Assembly (NCBI GenBank): GCA_903873415.1
Contig: CAIQOK010000188.1
Location: 1 to 43,562 of the forward strand
DNA: 43,562 nucleotides
From: an uncultured Verrucomicrobiota bacterium
GTDB taxonomy: Bacteria; Verrucomicrobiota; Verrucomicrobiia; Limisphaerales; CAIQOK01
Direction of reading: 5' to 3'
Made by a program: the position numbers and the translations under genes. Below are positions 26,616 to 35,945 of the stretch, one piece after another. How positions within the stretch are numbered: position 1 is the stretch's first letter; every line of letters begins with the position of its first letter. The notes under the pieces are model-generated. The model was not told the DNA's origin. It did no database searches and saw only the letters and a program-made list of their open reading frames with translations.

Positions 26616-27593
26616 TTATAGTTTGCCATTGGCCGGATTGGGCAGCACACGGCTGCTTTCGGGCATGGTCACTGAGTATTGAAATCCGCGATCCGTTCCC
26701 GCCGCGCCGTAGCGTCCCTGCTTGTCGAGCGCGACGAAGTTAATACTGAGGTTTGCGCCCTTGGGTTCGCTGCTCAAGATGCGCCGGATGACCTGCATAC
26801 AGGCCTCGTGAGGCGCCATTCCCTGGCGCATGAACTCGACGATGAGAAATGAGGCGCAATAACGCATCACGTTTTCACCCAGCCCGGTTGCCCCCGCCGC
26901 CCCCACCGCGTTGTCCACATCCAAACCGCTGCCAATGATGGGCGAATCCCCCACCCGCCCCGGCAGTTTGCCGCCCAACCCACTGGTGGAGCAACCGCCC
27001 GCGATATCCCCGTTCGCGCCCAACACCAGCAATGCAAGGGTGTCGTGGCCGGTCGGTTTCCTTGCAGACTCCCGGGATTGTTGCGACATCCGTTGCTTGT
27101 GCCACTGGGTATGAAGCCCGCTGGAATCCCCCCCCACAGACTCCAGCCCTTCTTCCAAGGCGAACATTTTAGCCCCCTCACCCACCAGCATCACGTGGCG
27201 GGTCTTTTCCATCACCCGCCTCGCGGCCGAAATAGGATGGCGTATCCCTTCCAGGGCGCAAACGCTCCCCGCTTTGTGGTTGGGACCATTCATGATGCAG
27301 GCGTCGAGCTGGACCACGCCGGCAGCGTTGGGGTTGCCTGCCAGACCGACCGACGAATTGCCCGCATCGGATTCCGTCACCCAGATCCCCTGCTCCACGG
27401 CGTCCAAAATGGAATCGCCGCGGACCAAGACTTTCAGCGCCGCGTCGTTGGACGCCTTGCCAAAACCCCAGGTGGAAACAATCAATGGCCCCCGGCCTGG
27501 CTCCGATTTCGAACCGGCGCTGCGGCCGGCCGTGCCGGCTGAGGCAGCAAGTAATCCCAAGCCCGTCTGAGTGAGGAATCTACGTCTGTTCAT
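26616..27593 (-). CDS. N4-(beta-N-acetylglucosaminyl)-L-asparaginase (glycosylasparaginase)
   Basis: An Ntn-hydrolase that cleaves the GlcNAc-asparagine bond of N-linked glycopeptides. The precursor of 325 residues has a Tat signal (NRRRFLTQTGLGLLAASAG). Substrate-pocket segments STWGFGKASNDAA, GNSSVGLAGNPNAAGVVQLD and ACIMNGPNHKAGSVCALEG are present. The autocleavage site GHDTLALLVLGANGDIAGG makes Thr185 the N-terminal nucleophile of the beta subunit, and CSTSGLGGKLPGRVGDSPI completes the active site. I chose the ATG at 27593 because the Tat motif starts there; the open frame upstream has no homology. It lies 380 bp downstream of the GH109 gene and two bases before cutC. Export suggests it acts on glycopeptides in the periplasm. 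Confidence 0.94.
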   Translation of the reverse strand: MNRRRFLTQTGLGLLAASAGTAGRSAGSKSEPGRGPLIVSTWGFGKASNDAALKVLVRGDSILDAVEQGIWVTESDAGNSSVGLAGNPNAAGVVQLDACIMNGPNHKAGSVCALEGIRHPISAARRVMEKTRHVMLVGEGAKMFALEEGLESVGGDSSGLHTQWHKQRMSQQSRESARKPTGHDTLALLVLGANGDIAGGCSTSGLGGKLPGRVGDSPIIGSGLDVDNAVGAAGATGLGENVMRYCASFLIVEFMRQGMAPHEACMQVIRRILSSEPKGANLSINFVALDKQGRYGAAGTDRGFQYSVTMPESSRVLPNPANGKL

Positions 27594-27973
27594 GGCTGCT
27601 GAAATACATGCGGTTAGATTGACATCCCGTTCAGGCAAGTCGTGCTCGAAAACAAAGAATGGACGAGTGTTGAATCGGGCGTTGCCGCTGTCAATCCTTG
27701 TTTTAAACCGTTCATCCCGACACAAACCCGGGCCGCAGGCCGGGGAAGTCAAAAGCCCGATCCCTCAAAATCAATCCTGCTGTGCAAAGCCCTCGTGTTC
27801 GGGAAGCCCGTGGGAAAACGGAAAGCACGGCCTGTTTGCAGACCGCGCCGGTCAAAAAACATTCCCGCCCCCGAAACCCGCAAGCGTGGCCGGCAGGCGG
27901 GCCTTAAACCGCCGCTACAGTTTTCGATCCTATCTTTTTTGACTCAACACCGAACACGCCTGTCCCCCTTAAC
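27594..27973. other. Gene-free region between GH109 and glycosylasparaginase genes
   Basis: A 380-bp gap within the minus-strand glycan group. No terminator with a T-run, no repeat and no convincing small gene is visible. It is long enough to hold an internal promoter for the glycosylasparaginase-cutC pair. Confidence 0.4.
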
Positions 27974-29401
27974 TCAGCTGGCAATGCCCAGCGGTTGCAT
28001 CGTCTTCCACAGGCCGCGGGTGAAATCAGGAATGATCACCGGCATGCTGTCGTTGGAGACGGAGCGCGTCGTGAGTTCCAGAATGGAACTCCAAGAGGCG
28101 GCATCATACACCACGCTGTCAGGTGTGACTCCGCGGCGAAGGCAATCAAGATGGCGCCAGTTGACGACATAATCCATGCCGCCGTGTCCGGAACCGGCGG
28201 CTCGGGTCTGGAGTTTTTTCCAGAGTGGATGGGTGAATTTTTCGCGCATGATGGCCATATCCTTGTCTTCAAGCCATTCATGCGAGCCGGTGGAGGACAA
28301 TCCGAAGGTTTTGGGATACGCGGTGGAGAGCCGGGCCGGGTAATCAAAGAATGTGGCATCGGTGCCGTAGAGGGCGTTGATGCGGCTATAGGGACGCGGG
28401 CTGACCACGTCGTGCTGAATCATGATGGTGCGCCCCAACTCGGTCTTGATGATCGAAGTGTTCATGTCGCCGCAGACATATTTCTCGGAAGAATGCCGCC
28501 CCCCATTGGGTTTCACTTCCTTAAGCACCTTGGTGAGGCTCAGTTCGGGAGAGCTCATGGAGACCAGGTATTTGAACTGGTCGCCGCGGCCGATGCCCAG
28601 GTATTGGGCCACGGGTCCCAGACCGTGGGTGGGATAAAGATTGCCGTTGTGGGTCTTGTGATATTCCCGGCGCCAATCGCCCTCGGAACCCAGGCTGAAG
28701 AGCACCCCGCGCAACTCGTGAAGATAGGCGCACTCGGCATGGGTGAGCTCCCCGAAAACCCCTTCGCGGGCCATGTTCAGCACGAACAATTCATTCTCCC
28801 CATAACAACAATTCTCCAGCATGACGCAGTGCTTCTGCGTCCGCTCGCTGGTGTCCACAAGATTCCAGCAGTCCTCCAGAGTCACGGCCGCAGAGACCTC
28901 GACGAAAGCGTGTTTGCCCTGCTCCATGGAGCGCAGGCACATCGGCACATGCCATTCCCACGGGGTGGCGATATAGACCACGTCGATGTCCTCGCGCTGG
29001 ACCATTTTCTCCCAGATGTTTTCGGTTCCGCTGTAAACGGCGGGGCGCTTGCCGGCTTTCTCCCCGCAGACCTTGGCGGCGTGGTTGGCGCGATCGTCGC
29101 GCTTGTCGCAAACAGCCACAACCTCGGCAAACTCAATGCTTAGGGCGGCACTGACATGGGCCATGCCGCGGCTCAGGCCGATGACGGCAACGCGGATTTT
29201 CTCCCGCGGCGGCGTGGCGAGCTGGTGCACGGGCTTGTTGCCGGCCGGGCGCGGCCGCAGGGCCTGGCCCAAGGCATGCAAGCGGCCGCCGCTTTCCTTG
29301 GGAGCGGCGGAGGCGTTCGAGGTCGGGGCCAATGTGGCGCCCAAACCTGCAAGAGTGGAGGCCTTGAGAAAATCACGGCGCGAAGAATTGGAAGAATTCA
29401 T
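27974..29401 (-). CDS. GH109 family glycosidase (alpha-N-acetylgalactosaminidase type)
   Basis: A 475-residue NAD-dependent Gfo/Idh/MocA-fold protein with a Tat signal (SRRDFLKASTLAGLG). The Rossmann segment IRVAVIGLSRGMAHVSAAL and the stretch YIATPWEWHVPMCLRSMEQG, with HAFVEVSAAVTLEDCWNLVD and MLENCCYGENELFVLNM, follow the GH109 pattern and not ordinary sugar dehydrogenases. GNLYPTHGLGPVAQYLGI and GHGGMDYVVNWR are further GH109 marks. The founding enzymes remove terminal alpha-GalNAc (blood group A) using bound NAD. The gene lies 60 bp after the sialate esterase gene, as part of a glycan degradation group. Substrate is inferred from the family and could differ. Confidence 0.9.
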   Translation of the reverse strand: MNSSNSSRRDFLKASTLAGLGATLAPTSNASAAPKESGGRLHALGQALRPRPAGNKPVHQLATPPREKIRVAVIGLSRGMAHVSAALSIEFAEVVAVCDKRDDRANHAAKVCGEKAGKRPAVYSGTENIWEKMVQREDIDVVYIATPWEWHVPMCLRSMEQGKHAFVEVSAAVTLEDCWNLVDTSERTQKHCVMLENCCYGENELFVLNMAREGVFGELTHAECAYLHELRGVLFSLGSEGDWRREYHKTHNGNLYPTHGLGPVAQYLGIGRGDQFKYLVSMSSPELSLTKVLKEVKPNGGRHSSEKYVCGDMNTSIIKTELGRTIMIQHDVVSPRPYSRINALYGTDATFFDYPARLSTAYPKTFGLSSTGSHEWLEDKDMAIMREKFTHPLWKKLQTRAAGSGHGGMDYVVNWRHLDCLRRGVTPDSVVYDAASWSSILELTTRSVSNDSMPVIIPDFTRGLWKTMQPLGIAS

Positions 29402-29461
29402 AGATAAGATTCAGGGTGCTTTAACATTTCAGGAAACCAACCCTTTGGCAACAGGCTTCCC

Positions 29462-30985
29462 TCAGTTGCCGGTGCGAAAAGGCGAAGCCGGCAGACCGGC
29501 GGCATTGACCAGGTTCGGCTCAGCCGTTTCATCCCAACCAAACCGGACCGCCTTGGGGATTGCGACCCCGTCGCCGCTGACCACCACGGTGTTGCCGACG
29601 ATGTCCGCCCGGGCGGGAACAAATTTCCCATCCTCTCCGGCCAAGGTGAACCAGCTCAACGGCTTGCCGTCAAGCGACTTGAGCCCATCGGCATGATCAA
29701 AAGCCAGCACGACCTTCCCCCCCTGCACCTGCATTGATTGGTAAACCGGCCCGGAAAACTCCTGCCCCCCGACACCATAGGTCTTGGCCAGGGCCCAGAG
29801 AGAGAGCCGGCGCCCGACCTCCTGCTTGTTGCGGGGATGGATATCAGAGACGTTGCCTATGTCGGTGATCACCGCCATGCCGGTATTGGGGATGGCCAAG
29901 GCAGAACGCTGGGCCTCCCAGATGCCGGGCAGGGCTTCGGGGCGGTTATAGCGGTAGGGGGCAAGCTGGACGTAGAGGAAAGGAAATTCGCCTTGGTTCC
30001 AAAGGCGGCGCCAAGAGCTGATCAGAGCCCGCATTTTCTCGGCATAGAGCATTCCTTCGCCGTTGTTCGACTCGCCCTGATACCACAAAGCCCCCCGAAT
30101 CCCATAGGGGACGAGCGGCGCCACCATGGCATTGTAGATCCCTGTGGGCCGGTCGGCGGCATTCAAGGGGTGTTCGGGCAAACCGCCGGGGAAAGCGGCC
30201 GGAACACCCCCTTTTTCCAGAGCTTCACGACTCTGCTTCACCCAACTCTCAAGCTGGTCCAGCTTGGCTGCCTGATTCCGACGGTGGACCTGATCCGCAT
30301 TGGCGACCTGATCCGAGATTTCCTTGAGTGCCGGAGACATCTTAAAACCGTCCGGGTCGGTCCAAGGCTCGATCCGGGTGCCGCCCCAGGAGGTATTGAT
30401 GAGGCCGATGGGGACGTTGAGTTTTTTGAAGAGTTGCAGGGCGAAGTGAAAACCCACACCGGTGAAATTACCGGCCGTGGCGGGCGAGCAAACCGCCCAG
30501 TCCCCGGGCAGATCCTTTTGCGGTTTCGCATTGGTCACATGCGGCACCTTGAACTGCCGGATCAGAGGCATGTCCGCCGACGCGATGATTTCCTTGGCCC
30601 CGTCAGTATCGCGAAGCAACCACTCCATGTTTGACTGGCCCGAACAAATCCAGACCTCGCCCACGAGCACGTTTTTAATGGTGATCTGCTTGCCTCCAGC
30701 CGCAACGGTCAGTTCAGCCGGAGTGGTGCTGGCGGGCAGGGACTCCAAAGCGAGAGTCCACTTGCCGTCCGGGCCGGTCGTGGCAGTTTGCCTGCGTGTG
30801 CCAAAGGCAACCTCCACCGGCTGCCCCGGTTCAGCCCAACCCCAGACCCGCACGGGCTGGCCCTGCTGAATCACCATGTTGTCGGAAAAAACCTTGGGCA
30901 GGTTCAACGCCTGCGCCGTGGCGCCGGCCAGAACGCAAAACACGAGCAGAAAGGCGCCTCGGAAAGCAAAACGGGAATTTGACAT
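29462..30985 (-). CDS. Sialate O-acetylesterase
   Basis: A 507-residue exported esterase that removes acetyl groups from sialic acids, or from other acetylated sugars. It has a signal peptide (FRGAFLLVFCVLAGATAQA), an N-terminal domain (LPKVFSDNMVIQQGQPVRVW) that always precedes the catalytic domain in this family, and the SGNH-type nucleophile motif CSGQSNMEW with Ser118. Other family stretches are IGLINTSWGGTRIEPW, GALWYQGESNN and IHPRNKQEVGRRL, the latter carrying the Asp/His region. It is the first gene of the minus-strand group followed by GH109 60 bp later. The divergent pheS lies 299 bp away. Confidence 0.93.
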   Translation of the reverse strand: MSNSRFAFRGAFLLVFCVLAGATAQALNLPKVFSDNMVIQQGQPVRVWGWAEPGQPVEVAFGTRRQTATTGPDGKWTLALESLPASTTPAELTVAAGGKQITIKNVLVGEVWICSGQSNMEWLLRDTDGAKEIIASADMPLIRQFKVPHVTNAKPQKDLPGDWAVCSPATAGNFTGVGFHFALQLFKKLNVPIGLINTSWGGTRIEPWTDPDGFKMSPALKEISDQVANADQVHRRNQAAKLDQLESWVKQSREALEKGGVPAAFPGGLPEHPLNAADRPTGIYNAMVAPLVPYGIRGALWYQGESNNGEGMLYAEKMRALISSWRRLWNQGEFPFLYVQLAPYRYNRPEALPGIWEAQRSALAIPNTGMAVITDIGNVSDIHPRNKQEVGRRLSLWALAKTYGVGGQEFSGPVYQSMQVQGGKVVLAFDHADGLKSLDGKPLSWFTLAGEDGKFVPARADIVGNTVVVSGDGVAIPKAVRFGWDETAEPNLVNAAGLPASPFRTGN

Positions 30986-31284
30986 GGCTTGAGTTTCAAC
31001 GCGAACGGCCCGCCGTCAATCCGGAAATGAGCAGGATCCCGTTTTTTTAAAAACAAGCTTCCCGGCGGCAACCCCTCTCCCCTCCTCAGAACCAGCCGCC
31101 CTGATGCAGTGGAACCGCTTGGTCACAAAGACATTCCCGGGCAAGCTCACCCCCCCCCAGGATAAAAAAGCGAACGCGTCGGATTCAACCGCTTCATCGG
31201 TTCTGCAGGGCAGGAAAAGCAACCCGTCGGAAGGGAAGGTTCTTTGTTTTCTTCGCCGCCTGTTCCCATTAAACTGCGGTCATT
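30986..31284. promoter_or_regulatory. Divergent intergenic region between sialate esterase gene and pheS
   Basis: Both flanking genes read away from this 299-bp region, so promoters for each must lie in it. It includes a partly palindromic GTTTTTTTAAAAAC near 31041-31054 and a run of C residues near 31149. No attenuator with a Phe-rich leader peptide is evident. Confidence 0.5.
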
Positions 31285-32346
31285 ATGTCCGGATTCCTTG
31301 ATGAAATCGAACCGCTGAAACAAAGCGCCCTGACCCAACTCCAAGCCGCGCCTGACGCCGCCGCTCTGGAGCAGACCAAAGGCCTGTGGCTCGGCCCCAA
31401 CGGCCGGTTCACCGCCCTAATGAAACAAATGGGCACGCTCTCAAAGGAGGAAAAGCCCGCAGCGGGCAAACTCATCAACGCCGCCAAGGTCGAACTAGAA
31501 AGCGCTTTGAACGCACGGCGCGAAGAACTCGAACTGGCCGCCGCCCTGCCCAAGGAACCCACCGATTTCACCTTGCCCGGACGCCGGCGCGCCCTGGGCA
31601 AACTGCATCCCCTCACCCAGGTCACTGACGACATCGTGCGCGCCTTCCGCAAAATCGGCTTCGCGGTGGCGGACGGGCCGGAGATCGAGGACGAGTATCA
31701 CTGCTTCGATGCGCTCAACACCCCCGCCGACCACCCCGCCCGCGACAGTCAGGACACTTTTTATATCGGCACAAACACAGCCTCCGGTTTGGCCGCCCTT
31801 CCCGAATCCGACGTACAAAGGGACCCGGCAAGGGGCAAGCTGCTCCGCACCCACACCAGCTCCGTCCAGATCCGCGTGATGAAAAGCCAGCCGCCGCCCG
31901 TGCGCATCATCGTTCCAGGCCGGGTCTACCGGCGCGACAACGCCGACGCCACGCACAACCCGACCTTCCACCAGATCGAAGGGCTCTATGTTGACAAGAA
32001 CGTGACGGTCGGCGACCTGAAAGGCACGGTTGAGTTTGTCTTCCGCGAACTGATGGGCAACGATGTGAAAATCCGTTTCCGCCCCCATTATTTCAGCTAT
32101 ACCGAACCGAGCTACGAGATTGATTTCACAAACGCACTCGTGAAAAGGATGGGCAAGGACTGGCTGGAGATAGCCGGCTGCGGCATGGTTCATCCACAAG
32201 TCTTTGAAACCGTGGGCTACGATCCCGAGGTGTGGACCGGCTGGGCTTTTGGGTTCGGCATTGAGCGTATCGCCATGCTGCGCTACGGCATCAACGACAT
32301 CCGCCTCCTCTACGAAAACGACGTCCGGTTCTTGAAGCAATTCTAA
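31285..32346 (+). CDS. pheS: Phenylalanine--tRNA ligase alpha subunit
   Basis: The catalytic subunit of PheRS, which charges tRNA-Phe. The N-terminal part is a helical, probably coiled region; the class II core contains the HPARDSQDTFYI motif, HTSSVQIRVM, GRVYRRDNADATHNPTFHQI (motif 2), YFSYTEPSYEID and the motif 3 segment GFGIERIAMLRYGINDIR. At 353 residues it has normal length. The start ATG at 31285 has no strong Shine-Dalgarno. Unusually, pheT does not follow: the next gene is a membrane carrier 79 bp later. A separate pheT elsewhere must be assumed. Confidence 0.97.
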   Translation: MSGFLDEIEPLKQSALTQLQAAPDAAALEQTKGLWLGPNGRFTALMKQMGTLSKEEKPAAGKLINAAKVELESALNARREELELAAALPKEPTDFTLPGRRRALGKLHPLTQVTDDIVRAFRKIGFAVADGPEIEDEYHCFDALNTPADHPARDSQDTFYIGTNTASGLAALPESDVQRDPARGKLLRTHTSSVQIRVMKSQPPPVRIIVPGRVYRRDNADATHNPTFHQIEGLYVDKNVTVGDLKGTVEFVFRELMGNDVKIRFRPHYFSYTEPSYEIDFTNALVKRMGKDWLEIAGCGMVHPQVFETVGYDPEVWTGWAFGFGIERIAMLRYGINDIRLLYENDVRFLKQF

Positions 32347-32425
32347 GCACGGCTTAAAATCCGGGCGCAAAGGCGTTGGATCCAGGCGACTGCGTTTAAT
32401 AGACGGCTCAGGTTGACTTGTTTTG

Positions 32426-33397
32426 ATGAACACCTTGGGAACTTTGTTCGGAGCCGTGTTGCCGGTGTATGGCTTGATGCTCGCCGGATTTGGCCTGCGC
32501 CGGATCCGCTGGATCAGCCGGGAGGCGGATCACAGCCTGCTGCGCCTGTGCGTCAACATCCTCCTACCTTCCCTCATCTTCGAGTCGGTTCTGGGCAACC
32601 CAGCGTTGCAGCGGACGGAAAACCTGCTACTGCCCCCGCTCGTGGGCATTCTAATGGTGTTGATTGGACTTGCCCTGTCCTGGCTCACCGCCCGGGGCCT
32701 TGGCCTCTCAAGCCTTGCGGAACGGCGGACCTTCACCCTGACCGCCGGCCTGCAAAACTACGGATACATTCCCCTGCCCTTGTGCCTGCTGCTCTTTGAC
32801 TCCGGCACGGTCGGCGTGCTCCTCATTCATAACGTCGGCGTGGAATTGGTGATGTGGACGTTGGGGATCTGGGTTTTGTCGGGCACCGGATGGCAGGGCG
32901 GCTGGCGGCGGGTGTTCAACGCCCCGCTGCTGGCGCTTCTCCTGGCCCTGACGCTCAATGGTCTGGGACGCCTTATCCCGCCACCCGCACTCTTGCTGGC
33001 AGCTGGACACATAGCCTTGACAAGCGTGCATTGGCTCGGCCAATGCGCCATACCTCTGGCCCTGCTCATGATCGGCGCCATTGTGGCCGATCACTGGTCT
33101 GAAATCCGCGGCGGCCGCAGCCTCCGCGTGATATCCGCCGCCCTGCTGGTCCGGCTGGTAATGATGCCCGTGCTCTTTCTCCTTCTGGCACGCTGGCTGC
33201 CTTGCTCGGTGGAACTCAAACGCGTCATCGTGGTGGAGGGTGCCATGGCCTCGGCAGTTTTGCCCATCGTGCTGGCCAAACATTATCGCGGCGACCCCCG
33301 CACCGCCTTGCAGGTGGTCCTAGGCACCTCCCTCGCCAGCCTGATCACCACCCCTCTCTGGATCCGACTTGGCGGACGCATCACCGGATTGTGGTAA
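32426..33397 (+). CDS. AEC-family transporter (auxin efflux carrier type)
   Basis: A 323-residue membrane protein with about ten hydrophobic segments. The N-terminus LGTLFGAVLPVYGLMLAGFG, the inner segment SLLRLCVNILLPSLIFESVL (family N-x3-P-x2-I/L-F) and AGLQNYGYIPLPLCLLLF are typical of AEC permeases. The second half (GQCAIPLALLMIGAIVADH, VRLVMMPVLFLLLARWLP, VEGAMASAVLPIVLAKHY) mirrors the first. The family moves small organic anions such as malate or malonate; the substrate here is unknown. The ATG at 32426 is preferred to a TTG one codon earlier. Confidence 0.88.
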   Translation: MNTLGTLFGAVLPVYGLMLAGFGLRRIRWISREADHSLLRLCVNILLPSLIFESVLGNPALQRTENLLLPPLVGILMVLIGLALSWLTARGLGLSSLAERRTFTLTAGLQNYGYIPLPLCLLLFDSGTVGVLLIHNVGVELVMWTLGIWVLSGTGWQGGWRRVFNAPLLALLLALTLNGLGRLIPPPALLLAAGHIALTSVHWLGQCAIPLALLMIGAIVADHWSEIRGGRSLRVISAALLVRLVMMPVLFLLLARWLPCSVELKRVIVVEGAMASAVLPIVLAKHYRGDPRTALQVVLGTSLASLITTPLWIRLGGRITGLW

Positions 33398-33678
33398 GCC
33401 CCCATCAGGCGGGGCCCAAACCAGAAGCATCACCAATCCCCCGGGCTTCGCCTCATGAAACAGCGGTAGGAAAAACCCTCGTTGTTTGAAAGAGAAGTCA
33501 GCAAAGGCATGGCATTGCCACGGTGCGGCAATGCAGGCAAAAGATTACTTTTTTCAAAGTGCAACCGGGAGGCGGTTCATGCGGCCCACCCCGTAATCCC
33601 GGCCGGTGCGCCCCCGGCTTTTTCAACTGATTCCACTCTTTTCAATTCCTGCGCACTTTGCCACCATGATGTCAATCT

Positions 33679-34482
33679 ATGAACGAAAACAACACCAACT
33701 CCTATGCTGGCACTGGCGTGAACCGCCGACGGTTCCTCTCCGCCTCCGGTCTCGCCCTTGGGGCGACTGGATTGGGCGCATTGCTTCCTGAAGACGCGGC
33801 CCGGGCCGGCGAGGCTTGGCCTGTGTCACCCCGCTCGCTGCTTAAGAAAAACGATGTGGTTCTCTTTCAGGGCGACTCCATCACCGACGCGGGACGCGAC
33901 CGCTCCAAGACGGGGCTGCCAAACAACCAACCCGCGATGGGTGGCGGCTACGCCTGGCTGGCTGGCGCGGAGCTTCTGGTGGACCATCCCGCCGCGAACC
34001 TCTTGGTTTACAACCGGGGCGTCAGCGGCAACAAAGTCTTTCAACTTGCCGACCGCTGGCAGGCCGACTGCCTGGACCTCAGCCCAGCCCTGGTGAGTAT
34101 TCTCATCGGAGTCAACGACATCTGGCACAAACTCAACGGCAACTACAATGGGACCGTGGAGATTTACGAGCGCGACTACCGGGCGCTGCTGGAGCGGACC
34201 CGCAAGGCCCTGCCCAAGGTGAAACTCGTGATCTGCGAACCCTTCGTGCTGCGCTGCGGCGCGGTGAACGAGAAATGGTTTCCAGAGTTCGACACCTACC
34301 GCGCCTCCGCCCGGCGCGTGGCCGACTCGTTCCACGCGACTTTCGTGCCGTTCCAAGCCATGTTCGACGAGGCGGTGAAATACGCCCCGCCCGCGCACTG
34401 GGCCGGGGACGGGGTGCACCCCACAAGTGCCGGCGCCTCGCTGATGGCGCACACATGGTTGCGCGCCGTGGCGGGCAAGTAG
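33679..34482 (+). CDS. Tat-exported SGNH/GDSL hydrolase
   Basis: A 267-residue lipase/esterase of the SGNH superfamily. A twin-arginine signal (VNRRRFLSASGLALGATGLG) precedes the catalytic domain. Block I is LFQGDSITDAG with Ser67 as nucleophile; the Gly block is YNRGVSGNKVFQL; block III is ILIGVNDIWHKLN; block V is GDGVHPTSAGASLMA with Asp and His three residues apart. Homologues in Verrucomicrobiota deacetylate or de-esterify plant and algal polysaccharides. It lies upstream of the pseudopilin and carbohydrate genes on the same strand but is separated from them by 385 bp, so co-transcription is not indicated. Confidence 0.92.
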   Translation: MNENNTNSYAGTGVNRRRFLSASGLALGATGLGALLPEDAARAGEAWPVSPRSLLKKNDVVLFQGDSITDAGRDRSKTGLPNNQPAMGGGYAWLAGAELLVDHPAANLLVYNRGVSGNKVFQLADRWQADCLDLSPALVSILIGVNDIWHKLNGNYNGTVEIYERDYRALLERTRKALPKVKLVICEPFVLRCGAVNEKWFPEFDTYRASARRVADSFHATFVPFQAMFDEAVKYAPPAHWAGDGVHPTSAGASLMAHTWLRAVAGK

Positions 34483-34867
34483 ACGAACCGCGCAGCGATG
34501 CCGGTTTTCGGGTTTGGAATCCGGGTCTGCGAGCCGAAGCGCTTGGACCCTCCATCTCGATTCCTGGAGCATTACCTCCGCCCATCCCCCGACCTGCGAC
34601 CGCACTCCCCCCGCCGGGCGGGGGAGAGGCGGTGTGAAGTGCGTGTATTGGGTCAACGCGACCCGGCGGAGCTCGAACCAAAAACATGCCCATTGCACCA
34701 GCCCACACCTCATGATTTTGGGTGAGATGTGTTCAAGATGATTGCCGTGCGCATTGTCTTCCGCGCGAATTATTCGGCAAACTTCATAAAACAGATAAAC
34801 ACCCAAGGAAATATCCCGCTCGACATGCGGCATCACGCCGTGCAATGTGATTTTTATCACTATGCCC
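34483..34867. other. Gene-free region downstream of SGNH hydrolase gene
   Basis: A 385-bp gap between the esterase and the pseudopilin. It contains the GC-rich hairpin at 34605-34626 and nothing else recognisable. The pseudopilin start region lies at its right end. Confidence 0.45.
34605..34626. repeat. GC-rich stem-loop
   Basis: CTCCCCC (34605-34611) pairs with GGGGGAG (34620-34626) around an 8-base loop. No T-run follows, so it is not a classical terminator; it resembles REP-type palindromes found between genes in GC-rich bacteria. Confidence 0.5.
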
Positions 34868-35728
34868 ATGCGAGCAGCACAAACTCTTTTTCGGCATCTC
34901 TGGCCTCGGAGAACAGGCGTTGCGCCCCGCAGCTATGAATCAAGCCGCAGGAACCAGGCGCCCCTCGGCGGGCGCGGCGGTTTCACGTTGATCGAACTGC
35001 TCGTGGTCATTGCTATCATCGCCATTCTGGCGGCAATGCTCCTGCCGGCGCTGGGCCAGGCCAAGCAGAAAGCCATCCGGATCCAATGCACCAGCAACCT
35101 CAAGCAATGGGGCATTGCAATCACCTTGTATGCCGGCGACAACCGCGACAAATTCCCGAACAATCCCTCTACGGACGGGGCGGCTGGTTTTGGCTGGATG
35201 GCCTTGGGGCTGAACACCACCTTTTATCCGCAATACCTCTATCCCAACCGCCCGGGCGCTGTTAAGGCGTTGCGCAGCAGACAGGACGTGCTCTATTGCC
35301 CGACCGACGAGTGGCATCGCGCCTTTGAGTCGGACTACTCCCGAGTGAACTTGATCGGCTACCAATACCTGCCAGGCCGGGATTCGGGCGGATGGGATTA
35401 CAACTCCGACGGTCTGGGGGAATGGGCCTACCGCAAAAAACTCGGGGGCGCGTATCGAAAGGCGCCGGTGATGCTCGACAAGATTCAGGCCACGGGAAGC
35501 CAGCCCAACCTGACTTGGTTCGGAAGCAGCCCAAGCGGGAGTTTCCCCCTAGCCAACCACCGCGACAGCAAGGGCGTTGCTATCGGCGGCAATTTCCTAT
35601 ACGAGGATGCCAGCGTCCTGTGGCGCCGGTTCGATCCGGCCAACAAGAACTCCATCGATGTCGGCTCGGCATCAAGCGGCTGGGTCGTGTTCTATCGCCC
35701 AGGCGACCTGGAAAAAGGGCCGTGGTGA
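34868..35728 (+). CDS. Type II secretion-like pseudopilin (prepilin-type N-terminal domain)
   Basis: The core of this protein is a prepilin leader of about 38 residues ending in Gly just before [20 protein letters not shown], which forms the hydrophobic pilin helix; the +5 Glu is present. The remaining part is a secreted C-terminal domain of about 240 residues ([20 protein letters not shown], then [20 protein letters not shown]), a pattern expanded into large families in Verrucomicrobiota and Planctomycetota. Homologues there are usually lone genes with undefined roles, possibly surface or envelope structures. The start is uncertain: ATGs at 34862 and 34868 and a GTG at 34847 are in frame and none has a clear ribosome-binding site. 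It precedes the carbohydrate genes by 217 bp. Confidence 0.85.
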   Translation: MRAAQTLFRHLWPRRTGVAPRSYESSRRNQAPLGGRGGFTLIELLVVIAIIAILAAMLLPALGQAKQKAIRIQCTSNLKQWGIAITLYAGDNRDKFPNNPSTDGAAGFGWMALGLNTTFYPQYLYPNRPGAVKALRSRQDVLYCPTDEWHRAFESDYSRVNLIGYQYLPGRDSGGWDYNSDGLGEWAYRKKLGGAYRKAPVMLDKIQATGSQPNLTWFGSSPSGSFPLANHRDSKGVAIGGNFLYEDASVLWRRFDPANKNSIDVGSASSGWVVFYRPGDLEKGPW

Positions 35729-35945
35729 AAAACGGCTGACGGTTCCAAGCCCTCCGGAGGATGCCTGCAAAGGATTTCTCCGCCGACCAAAGAGGATCGG
35801 ACACTCCGTCCGCGCGGGGACCGGCTCATGGAGGGCTGGTTTGCATCAATGCAACAAAAAATGGCAGCCGCGTTGGAGTCGAAAAATCCGTTTCAAATGA
35901 ATTTTGTTGCCGCGCAGAAAGTCCGAACAAATTCATTGAGTTAAA

